Shown: positions 8,603 through 20,600 of the stretch, one piece after another | Layout: each line of letters begins with the position of its first letter | Numbering within the stretch: position 1 is the first letter of the stretch | NCBI GenBank assembly: GCA_020629615.1 | Contig: JAHDCZ010000014.1 | Coordinates: 1 to 45,588 of the forward strand | Length of the DNA stretch: 45,588 bases | Direction: 5' to 3' | DNA from: Saprospiraceae bacterium | GTDB lineage: Bacteria; Bacteroidota; Bacteroidia; Chitinophagales; Saprospiraceae | Translations under genes and position numbers: made by a program | Notes under the pieces: generated by a model | What the model was told of the DNA's origin: nothing | Databases searched by the model: none | The model's input: the letters and a program-made list of their open reading frames with translations, nothing else

Positions 8603-11600
8603 CTATTTTTTCAATACAATCAATTTCTGATTGATCGTCTCACGACCTATCTTCAATTTCAACTGATATACACCAGCACTCAATCCGCTAATGTCTATCG
8701 TACGTGTATGCTCACCTGCTTCTAGTTGCGCCATGAATACATTGTCTCTTACAACTTTTCCATTCGCATCCCAGATGCTGATCTTAACTTCTGATAACTG
8801 ACTTATGCTCATGTCTACATTCACATCATCAATCGCTGGGTTTGGATAAATGCTCACTGTATTGGCACTTGCATCTCCAGCAACTCTGATTGCTATTGTC
8901 TCACTATAATCATAGCCTCCATCGTAATCTACTTGCTTCAATCGGTAGTAGTAAATACCACTCTGTGCCACATCGTAGTCTTGCATCTCGTAGTTTGTAA
9001 TCTCTGTTGTCGTTCCTTCAGATACTACTTTTCCGATCAATCTGAAGTCTGTCTCTGACTCATGTCTTCTCAACACTTCAAAATGACTACTATTGAACTC
9101 TGTCGCTGTCGACCAATCCAATTGATTATGGTTTCCTCTATGCTCTCCTGTAAAGCTTAACCACTCTACTGGTACTACTGTCGCATAGGTCAATCCAGCA
9201 TCAACATGTGGTACTTCCATGCCTGGGCTCATTGAGTAGAATGGTGTCGTGTTTGGTCCATTACTATGATCCACATCACTATCCATCATATCATCTCCCA
9301 TGTTTGGATATGTGATACCCAAGTTTGATCCTGCTGGAGGCGTAAACCTCAAGTAGTAATCTTCTTGCTGTAAGTAATCGATGTTGTACGTTCCATCTGT
9401 CGCTGTTGTTGTCTCAGCAACCATCTCTCCAAGTACATTGTATGCTTGAACCGTAACACCGCTCATCGCTGGCTCACTTGGATCTTGCATTCCGTTCTCG
9501 TTATCATCTCGCCATACTCTATCTCCTATCTGTGCCATTGGGTAGTAACCCGCGCCTAAGTCGCACTTCTCTTGTCCTGAGAATACTACGAAATCATCAC
9601 TTGTTCCAAATCCATAGCTATTGTCGATATCACTATCGCGCTCTTCATTGTTACCTCTATTTGGTTGTGCTGGTACCAATCCGTATGGTGGCATCAATAC
9701 TTCGATGTAGTATTGTCCCGGTGGTGCACAGAACTTAAAGTATCCGTCATCGGATGGTGTTCCTGGCTTGTGACCAGTTTCTGCTGTATCCCAGATCACC
9801 CATGTTCCAAAGTGATTCTTCCATAGATTCACATCTAGACCATTAATTCCGTTCTCAACATCATCCCATACATCATCTTCATCATTATCATACCATACTA
9901 AGTCTCCAATCGGTACACAGAAGTAATAGCCAGCATCCCAATCCAAGTCATTCTCGCCTGCATCCAAGTGCGTAATAGATGTCGTTCCTGGTCCGTTCGA
10001 ACCATCTACATCACTATCTAGTCCATCATTCACTCCTGTGTTTGCAAATGTTAATTCCATGCCATCTGGTGTGATGAACTGTACATAGTAATCTCCTGGG
10101 TACAATAGATCGAATAAGTAGTATCCATTTGAATCTGTTGTTGTTGTCTCCAAGAAGTTTCCGTCACCATCGTATAGGTTAACTGTTACTCCTGCTAGTC
10201 CTGGCTCGTTTGCATCTTGCTGACCATCTCCATCAAGATCATGCCATACAAAATCTCCTAAGCTTGCCAAGATCAACAATCCTGCATCAAACGAACTGTC
10301 ATACTCTCCTCCATCAATGTGAGTACATGGTGCAACTCCACTTAGGTCTACATCACTATCTACACTATCATCGTTTCCTACATCTTGGTAAGTAAAGGCA
10401 CAGCCTACTGGCAAGTTGCTGATATCGTAGAATACTTGGTAATCACCCGGCACTAAGTTCTCAAAGAAGTAGAATCCGTTGGCATCAGTCACCTGAGTCT
10501 CAAGTACTGTACCCATACAATCTGTAAGCGTAACAATTACTCCTTGTACTCCTGGCTCATTCACATCTCTGATTCCGTCTCCATCTAGATCCTTGAATAC
10601 TGTATCTCCCAATCCACCAACTACGATTACTTCAGCAGCATCATTATCATCTTCGTCATCATCTCCCTCGTTGAATGGATCGTTGATGTCTTCATCGATT
10701 ACGTTATCGTTTCCGTCACCGTTTAAGATGTTGTCATCGTCTGGTCCATCACCTAGTGGATTGTCGTTATCTGGATTCGTATCTGGATAACTATCCGCAT
10801 CATTTCGTGGATCGCCGTTCTCATCATTCGCTCCACTAATCTCTGCCTCGTTGTACCAACTATGCTGATGTGCGCCATCTGGAATGAAGATTTCTAAGTT
10901 CAAGGTCAATCTAACACTATCCCCTGGTGCAATCGGTCCTGGTACTGTCGTCTGTACTAAGTCACCTGTTTGTGCCCATCCTGCATTCGCGGAAGCGTCA
11001 AATAAATATCCATGATTCAAGTAATCTGTTACTAATACATCGTATGCCGCAACATTTCCTTGGTTGAATACATCAATGTGATATTCTACAATCTCACCTT
11101 CATCGTATGGACCTAAATCATCCACTGTCTTACGTAAGGCCAAATCAAAAATGTCTATGACTTCAGGATCGTGATCGTCTTCATCCGAGACTGTATTACA
11201 ATCATGACATGTGAAGTAATACTCTTCGCCATTGTTGAAATTATAACTTTCGAAGTTTTCTCCTGGATATAATACATCGATACATAATATCTGCGTCACA
11301 GGATCGAAGTTCTCCACTATGCTGTAACCTAAAGCCAAGCAATCTGCTAAGAATTGCGCTGCTTGTGCAGGATCGTTCAAGTCATAAGGATAGTTTGGCA
11401 GTACTAATATTGAACCATCAACATAAACGGATTCAACAATAGCTGGAGTTTCATTATTCAAAGGAACACAAACCCTTTGAATACAATCACCGCAATCACC
11501 ATCACCATGCAATTCATTATCATCAGGAGAGTTTGGTTCTCCTCCCGGATCATTATTAGGATCCATGTCTGAATTACTATCAATATCATTTGCAGGTGAA

Positions 11601-14600
11601 TCAGGATCATTACTTTCTGATCCGCTTATTTCTGAAATATTAGTCCAGGCATTTTCTACATTTTCGTAACATTCTTGCACCTGCAAAACTATACTAACCA
11701 TAGTGTGCTCTCCTGGTGCTAAAGGACCAGTAATGACTTTCATTGCATATCCTGTTGCAGCATCGTAACTCCAGCCATTACTATCATTTGTATTAGAATA
11801 TCTATATCCACAGGGGATATAATCTGTTAATTCTATATCCTTAGCTTCTATACTTCCTTGATTGAATAAGGTCAAATCAAAAGTTACAATGTCTCCATAC
11901 TTAAATGGTCCTGTTGCCGTCGTTGTTTTGATTTGAGCCAAATCAAATACTTCTATACCTGCTGGATCATGATCATCTTGGTTTCCATTTGGTTCTACGC
12001 TTGTTAAATCATCATCACCTAATTCTCCTGGTTCAACTAAGTTTTCATTATCCGAATTACTTCCTTCTGTACTATCGCCATCCGTACGAGGATTGCCATT
12101 TGTATCAGTACTGCTTGTTATTTCAGCGTAATTGAACCAATCTTTTTCACCTCCTGCTGTCATCTCCAAGGTCAAGCTAATAAACAACTCTGTACACGCA
12201 TCCTGTCTTAAAATTCCTGGGATTTCATAGGTTGGTGAACTAGTTGTTCCTCCCCATCCTGGGTTATTCGCGAAAGCGAAACTATAGCCTGCAGGCAAAT
12301 AATCACTAACTACAATATTTGCCGCATCCACATTCCCTTGATTACATACTGTAATCTTGAATTCTAATAAATCTCCATATCGATATGGATCATTAACAGT
12401 AATTAGTTCTTTCTTCAATGCTAAATCAAAAAGCTCCACTCGCTCTGGATCGTGATCATCTTCATCTCCTCCATCATATTTATCCTCATTGATTACATTG
12501 TCTTCATTCGGATCGTCTGGTGTTCCGCCCATGTCATTGTTTGGATCATTGTCCGTCATACTGTCCACATCTTCTTGATTTGGATAATCTGGGTCATCGC
12601 TCTGATGATTACTTATCTCTACATAATTGGTAAAGCTTTCATCACTAGTATCCAAGCATTGTTGAAGCGCTAATTCTATCGTTACCGTGGTACTTCCTCC
12701 TGGCACTAGTGGCCCTGCAATCAAGTAGGTTGCCATACTTGTATTTGAATCGTATGACCATCCGGATCCATTATTTGATGACAGGTATTTAAAACCACAT
12801 GGAATATAATCTGTTAATTCTATACCACTTGTTTGAATACTTCCTTGATTATACACTTCGAATGTATAAGTAATCACATCTCCGTAAACAAATGGTCCTG
12901 TTTGGTTTGTTGTAACTTTTCTTACCGCTAAATCCAGTAATTCTATACCAGCTGGATCATGATCATCTTCTTCACCCCCTTTATCTGTACTGGTCAGGTC
13001 ATCATCACCTTGTTCTGGATGACTTGGTTCAACAGCGTTTTCTTCCGGATTATCACTGCCTGGATTGCTATCGATATCCCATGTTGTTCGATCTATTCCA
13101 TTTTCATTTTCTGCATAAACAATTTCTGCATAATTCACCCAATCTTTTTCACCTCCAGAAGTTTGTTCAATTGTTAAGTAAATACTGAATTTCTCACAAT
13201 CGTTGATTGCAATGCTAGGAATTGTATAAACTGGAGCAGTGCTTGTTCCTCCCCATGCTGAATTATTCGCGAAAGCGAAGTTATAACCTGTCGGTAAATA
13301 ATCAGCTACCTGAACATTCTGTGCACCAATATTACCCTGATTACACACTGTAATTTCAAATTCCAATAAATCACCATATCGGTAAGGATCATTGATGGTT
13401 TTAAGTTGTTTAATTAAAGCCAAATCAAAAAGTTCTGGTTTTGCAGGGTCATGATCATCTTCATCACCAGATGCTGGTCCACCTCCAAAAGGGCCCGTAC
13501 CATCTCCATCTATGTAATCATCACTCGGTCCCCAGGGTTCACCACCTGGGTCATCAAAATTGGTCATGTCTGGATCACTATCAACATCCTGGATTTCTGT
13601 ATTGAAGTCATTGTAATCATCATCGTATGCGGTGATTTCGGCGTAATTAGTCCAATTGTAATAAACATCAGAATCACAATCAACTACTTTCAATTCGATA
13701 TTAAGCGTAACTGATTCATTCACATTTAATCTATCTTCATCATATTCGAAACTGGCTATTCTAGTAATAGGATTGTAGATCCATCCAGGATTTTGACCTG
13801 GAGCTTGGACAAATTCATAGCCACATGGTATATAATCAGACACTGTAAATTCTGTGACATAAATAGTACCTTGATTTGTAACTTCAATATCAAACGTTCT
13901 AATTTCACCCCATGAACCTATCGGATCACTATTTTGATCTTTTTTTGTTAAGGCCAAATCCAACTCGACAACAGGATTGATTTCTGCTGGATCGTGATCA
14001 TCCTCGTCGTTATTGGAATTATCGGTCACATTATCTCCTCCGTAAGAATCGTTGCCTTGGATTGCATCAGGGGTACTATCGAATTCCATCGGAGGATCAT
14101 AGACGTTGTCATCATCGTCATCTGCGGCACTAATTTCTGCCCAATTCACAATAGAATTTCCTCTGAAAGTTTCGTCAATAGTAAAGGTAATTGTTCGAGT
14201 AACCGTAGGATATGATGTCGGAGAAGCTGGTAGATATGGAATAACTGTATTTAATTGAGCAATTGAAACATTCTGAAAATTATTCCAATTAGAATCATTT
14301 AAAATCAAGCCTTCCGGTATATAATCGCTAACCTGAATATTGTAAGCATCCAGAGTCCCTTGATTATACACTGTAAGTAAAAAAGTCACTTCATCTCCAG
14401 GGCTCATTACGCCATCTCCGTTCAGATCATTATACCCATTTAACACCTTATCTAGGGCTAAATCAAACATCTGTCCGATTTCGATAATTGCTAGATCATA
14501 ATCATCCGCATCTGCTGGATTATCTTGCATTGAGCCGACAGGGAAATTCATTTCATCATCGATGTCATTATCTGAATTCATTTCACTATCGTCATCAATG

Positions 14601-17600
14601 CTACCATGAACAACACCCAAGGGATCATCTTCATCTTCTAATCCTAGCGCATTTTCACCAGATGTTATTTCGGCATTATTGATTTGTTGACCCCACATAT
14701 AACTTGGGTCCACTCTTAAACGTATATATAAATCAGCACTTTGTCCACTTCCCAATGAAGCAATTGTAGCCGTTGGCATTATCCCACTACCTGTGAAATC
14801 ATTGTCCACACCACCTACTGTAAAGATCATATTACTAGGAACGTAGTCCGTCACTTCTATATTTGTCGCATTTAATGTCCCTTGATTGTATACTGTAATT
14901 TTAAATACAACTTCTTCACCTGGATTAATCATATTATTACCATCCGATTCAATATGATATGCGTATTCTTTTTTCAATGCCAAATCGAATTCCTGCATGA
15001 TAGAAATAAGTGCTGGATCGTAATCGTCACTATCCAAATCATCATCTATAAAAAATCCATTGTCGGAATCGACCAATTGTCCGTCGTAAATAAGTTCGTC
15101 ATCTCCTTGATTATCAAAAGGAGTACTATCCTCGTCTGATGCTACTCCGTTGTTAGGATTGTTGTCATCATCGGCGCTAAATATCTCAGCATAGTTTACT
15201 AGTTGATCCAACATTAAATTTTCATCAACGATGAAACTAATATTTATGGATTCTTTTTCTCCAGGATTAATTTGATTAATATCATTATTGGAAATTATTA
15301 TACCTGACACTGGGTTTTGAGTCCAATTTGGATCAGACAGTATTAGTCCTGACGGTGGATAATCCACTATACTAATATTGTACGCTGGGATATTCCCTTG
15401 ATTCCAAACTTCAATTGTAAAATCAACTAATGCACCTGGTACGATAGGCATCGAAGTACTTGTCGAAACGAATTTCTCAAGAGCTAAATCAAATATACAA
15501 TTAACTAATTCTACTGAGGTAGACGTGGAAACCGTACATCCATTTTTATCTCTAACAAGTATTGTGTAATCATCTGCCACTAAGTTTTCAAATAAGCTAC
15601 CGGACTGCCATGCTCCACCATTTAGACTATATTCATAATCCGTCGTCCCACCGGATACCAGCACAGATATTGACCCATCTTGTCTTATAGAACATTCTTC
15701 ATTGACCACCACAACGCTTTCTATCAACAGCTCCTCCGGTTCTTCTACAATTGCAGATATTGTAGTTGAACAACTTGGCACATTGATATCTCTTACTGTA
15801 ACTGAATATACATTCGCCGAAAGGCCTGTGAATATATTGGAAATTTGAAATGATCCATTGTTCAATTGATACTCAAAACTACCTGAGCCACCACTTGCTG
15901 ATACTTCTATTTGACCATCACCATTCCCTAAACAACTCAATGACTCAACTTCCACAAAAGTCATCAACGCTCTTGGCTCCTCTAAAAATTGAGTACAAAT
16001 AGATATACATTCTGTTGTCCCGGCATTCCGTACACTTACTACATGTAAGCCTGCGGATAAATTTGTGAAAGTATTATTTGATCCAAAGGGTCCATCATCT
16101 ATATTGTATTCATAATTTCCTGAGCCACCTATTCCTTGTACGGTAATACTTCCATCTGTCCCACCATGACAACTCACATCTTGGAATGAAGGAATAAAAC
16201 ATAAAGGAGCATTTGGAGATGTCAATGCAACTGAGCAATTCGTCTCACATCCGTTAGCATCTTCGATAATGACGGTATATGATCCCGAACTTAAATTTGA
16301 AAATACATTGCTACTTTGAAATGTGCTTCCATCTATGGAATACATCAATGGCGATACGCCTCCTATCGCTGTAACGTTTATTTGTCCATCGTTTGTTGAA
16401 CAATCTGTAGGATCAGTTCCTATTATATTTGAACATATTAATTCTTCAGGCGACGGAACATTAAGCACTGAGTTTGATTCGCAACCTTCAAAATCTCGGA
16501 TCCCAATTGTATGATCCCCAGATGACAATCCTGTGAACCTTGTTCCCATTTGCCATGGACCACCATCTATATTATATTCGTAGGGAGCTGTGCCTCCACT
16601 TCCAGAAACTTCAACAACTCCATCATTATTACCAAAACATGAAACCGTCTCAGCTGTACCAGTTACGGAAGGTAAACTTGTTGGTTCAGATAAACTGATT
16701 GTGCATGTCGTCATACACCCTGTGGCATTTGCATCTCTAACTGTAATCGTATAAGATCCTTCTTCCAATCCTTCAAACTCATTTGAATTTTGAAAAGACC
16801 CACTGCCGAGTCTATATTCATAGCTGCCACTGCCCCCTGTTGATGAAACTAAAATAACACCATCGCTTCCGTTCAAACAACTTACATCAATCTTGTTCAA
16901 TGAACAAGTTAAACCAAATGGTTCTTCTATTTCTACACTACAAATGCTTTCGCAACCTGTTGTATTCGCTATTCTTACTCTAACGGTATGTACACCAGCA
17001 GGCAAATTATTAAAACTTGATGCTGAGCTATATGGTGCTCCATTTAAACTGAATTCATAATCTGTACTACTTCCTCCAAATCCCGTTACTGAAAAACTTC
17101 CTGTAGAACTTCCTGCACAATTTATGTGTACTAAGTCCACGATTTCACAACTTGGTGCATCGGGTGCTTCCAATCTATATTCACAATTTGTACTACAGCC
17201 TTTGGAATCAACAACGCGTACTACATATAAGCCAGAGCTTAGACTATTGAATTCGTTCGACATTTGATAAGTCGTACCATCTATACTATATTCATAGGGA
17301 GCTGTACCACCCATCACACTTACTGATAAGGTCCCATTTGAAGCACTGCAACTATTTAAATCCGTCCCTATCACTGAACAACTCAACAAGTTTGGTTCTG
17401 ATATCGTTATTTGATCTTCTTCTAAGCATCCTCGTGCATCTCGTACTTGTATTGTGTGACCAGAAGCTTCCAACCCATTAAATTCAGAGCCTGGTTGCCA
17501 AGGGCCACCGTCTAAACTATATTCATAGGGAGCTGTGCCACCCATAGCAGTGACAGAGATCGTTCCTGTAGATCCTTCAAAACAATCAACGTCAGTTTTT

Positions 17601-20600
17601 GTCAAGCTAAAAGACAATGCTTCTGTAGGTTCTGTAATCGTGACCGTACAATTACTTATACACGTTGTAGACTGAAAATCTCTAACCGTAACCAAATAAT
17701 TTCCAGCGTTTAAGTTTTCAAAAACGTTGGTGTTCTGCCAGTTCAATCCATCAATACTATATTGATATTGTCCACTTCCACCAATGGCGTTGATAACCAA
17801 TGCACCATCAGATCCACCAAGACAAGACACCGGCATTAATTCCGACGAGGTACAACTGATTGGTATCTCTGTTTGTACCATAAAACTTCCTAAACAATCC
17901 GCAGTTATATCTTCGCTCCTAATTGATAAATCATAGGTTTCTCCAAATACCAAGCTCAAAGCCGTACTTGAAAGCGTATGTTCCCCGATAGTAAGACCAG
18001 ACATTAGGACAGTGCCGCCTGTGCCATCTAAATTCGCATTTAAAACCAATTCAAAAGGTTCAACAGGATTTTCTATCCCTACTATTTCAAATACTATATT
18101 ATAATACTCGCCATTCTGTATCTCTGGTATCAAAGAATTCGAACAAGTCTCTATTTCTACTAAATTCACCTCAATTACACAAGGGCAGGCAACTGCCATT
18201 CCTTCAACAGAAGCCAAACTACGACAGGCTCCATTATCTATCCTGTACTGAAAAACATATGTCTCTCCCAATTGGGCTGAAGCATAACTTGCCGTTGGCA
18301 TATCGCTATCAGACAAAGTTCCCATTGTACCTTCTTCAATTATCGACCATTGATACATTGCATTCGGATTCGTAGCACTAATATCATTTCCGTTCAAAAT
18401 AAAATTTGATCCTGCGCATACTTCGTCTGCCATTACTTCTGCTTGGATATATTCATCAATAGTGACGTTAACATCAGATGACGAAACACAGAAATCTGCA
18501 ATTTCCGGTGTTGCAATATCATTATCATGATCATAGGTATAATCATATCGAACGTCATAGGTGTAGGTATATGTTCCTGCTCCTACTACTCCAGTAACCA
18601 CAGCGTTAGATGTATTAGAATTCAAGATCATTCCAGTTGATCCTGTCCACATTACGGTAGCACCCTCAATATCCAATGGTGTCCCAGAGAGTTCAAAGGA
18701 CACTGGTGTACCACCATTGTCACAAAAGTTATCTACATCTGAAACAATATTCGATTGTATCCAAGTCAAATCAATTTCACTGAATTTACTCGAACAATTA
18801 AGATACTCTGGCAAGACTGTCCATCTTAACGTTGCTTGCCCTGGTTGACTAAAAGTAGCAATGGTTGATTCAGTGTCTGTACTGGATAAGTTGACTTCTA
18901 ATCCTGGTGAAACTTCTGTAACAAGCCAATAACCTGAATTTTCATCAGGAATATCTAGAGCTTGTAAATTGAATTCTCCGTTTCCTGAACAAATTACTTG
19001 ATCAAGTCCGGCAAAAGCAGGTGGTGCTGGCTTACCGATTCTAAATGTCATATATGAGGTATCTCCACCGCATCCTGGTAAGACTGAAGACCAACCAAAT
19101 TTATATTCTCCAGAAGCATTAAAAACAACTTCGGAGTTGAAATCGTAAATATCATCAATATCCGCCAATGCAGGGCCAGCTGCTTGAAACCAGTTTCCTT
19201 TTCCTACGGTAATTTCATTGGCAATAAGATTATCTGTTAGAGGTATTTCCGCATTACAATTTATAATAAAATTGTCCGCCATGGATTCTTGAATTTCACC
19301 AACTGAAATAAGCAATGTATCATGAAGAACCGTCGGGCACGGTAAATTAGTAGTACTCCAAATTATTTCATATGTGCCGTCAGTAGTCAAGCCTGTGACT
19401 TCTGTAGTTGTGGAATTTGTGCTACTGAACATTGGACTCGCACCGATAGGAATACTCCCGAAGGACCAGTTTCCGGTAGTCCCATTGAGTAAAGGATCTG
19501 CAGTCAAAGTTTCCATTCCTGAATCTGAACAAATGTCTTCCCCATCAATTATTGCTAATGAGGGACCTTCATCACTTCCTGTGGTGAAGGTTACAGATTC
19601 GGTTGTGATACCACAACCATTCTCTGCAACAAAATCAAAAGTATATTCTGTATTAGGATCTAAATCTGTAATTGTTATTCTATCATTCCCGATGGGATCA
19701 GCAGGACTGAAAGTAAAGTTTGTCCCTGAAGAAGCGGGATTCAATGACCATGTTACATTTTCTTCAGAGGCTCCATCATAAGAAGCAGAAAGAATAACAG
19801 GTCCAGAAGCACATATAACCTGAGTTTCATTGGTAACATTAAGATTTTCCGGAGAAGTCATTGAGACCTGAACTGTTACTTCATCATAAATAGGGTCGCA
19901 ATTAGGACCGACTATTACTGAATATCTAAAAGTATAAATACCATCTTGAAGATCCATCAAAGTGGGATTAGACCTAAATCTACTTGTTGGGTCCGATACA
20001 TCCGAGCTTGTCAACATATCGGGAAGTCCTGGAGGAATAGAGGAGACTAAATCCCATCTTGCTTCGGCACTTGCAATCCCTGTTAACATAAATTGATTTA
20101 GTCCACATGGCAATACTACATTTGTTCCAGCATTTGGTAACCCTCCTGATGTAGGACCTCCAAATTTCACTTTTTGTGTTCTTGTGATTGTTTGGCATTG
20201 TGTTGTAACTTTATAACTAAATTCATATTCACCTGGATATTCTGGAAGCCATCTCAACTGTGGTCTTCCTTGATTACAGCCAGAAGTACTAGGTAAGTCG
20301 TAAGAATGAGTCTCTCCAAGGCTTAAGAAAAAAGGACTACCTCCGGATGCTCCGCAATTCGCGGAAAACCATGGCTTAAATTCAATATTGGAATTAGTAT
20401 TAACAAAATCTTCTGGTCCACTAAGCAATGTAACTTCTATTTCATCTATAATAGCATCCCAATAATCGATAGTCGTACGAATATCTGGACCAAATCCTAA
20501 AATTACATCTCCTACTGTTCCAAAGTAATCTGAACAATTATAATTTCTACTAGGAGCTGAAACTGTAATCTCTGGTACTTCAATAATTTTCATCTCATCA

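Noticed and set aside
19980-20198. 72-aa minus-strand frame inside the 4401-aa gene
   Set aside because: It lies in another frame of the same strand within a continuous large coding sequence; it has no start signal or domain.
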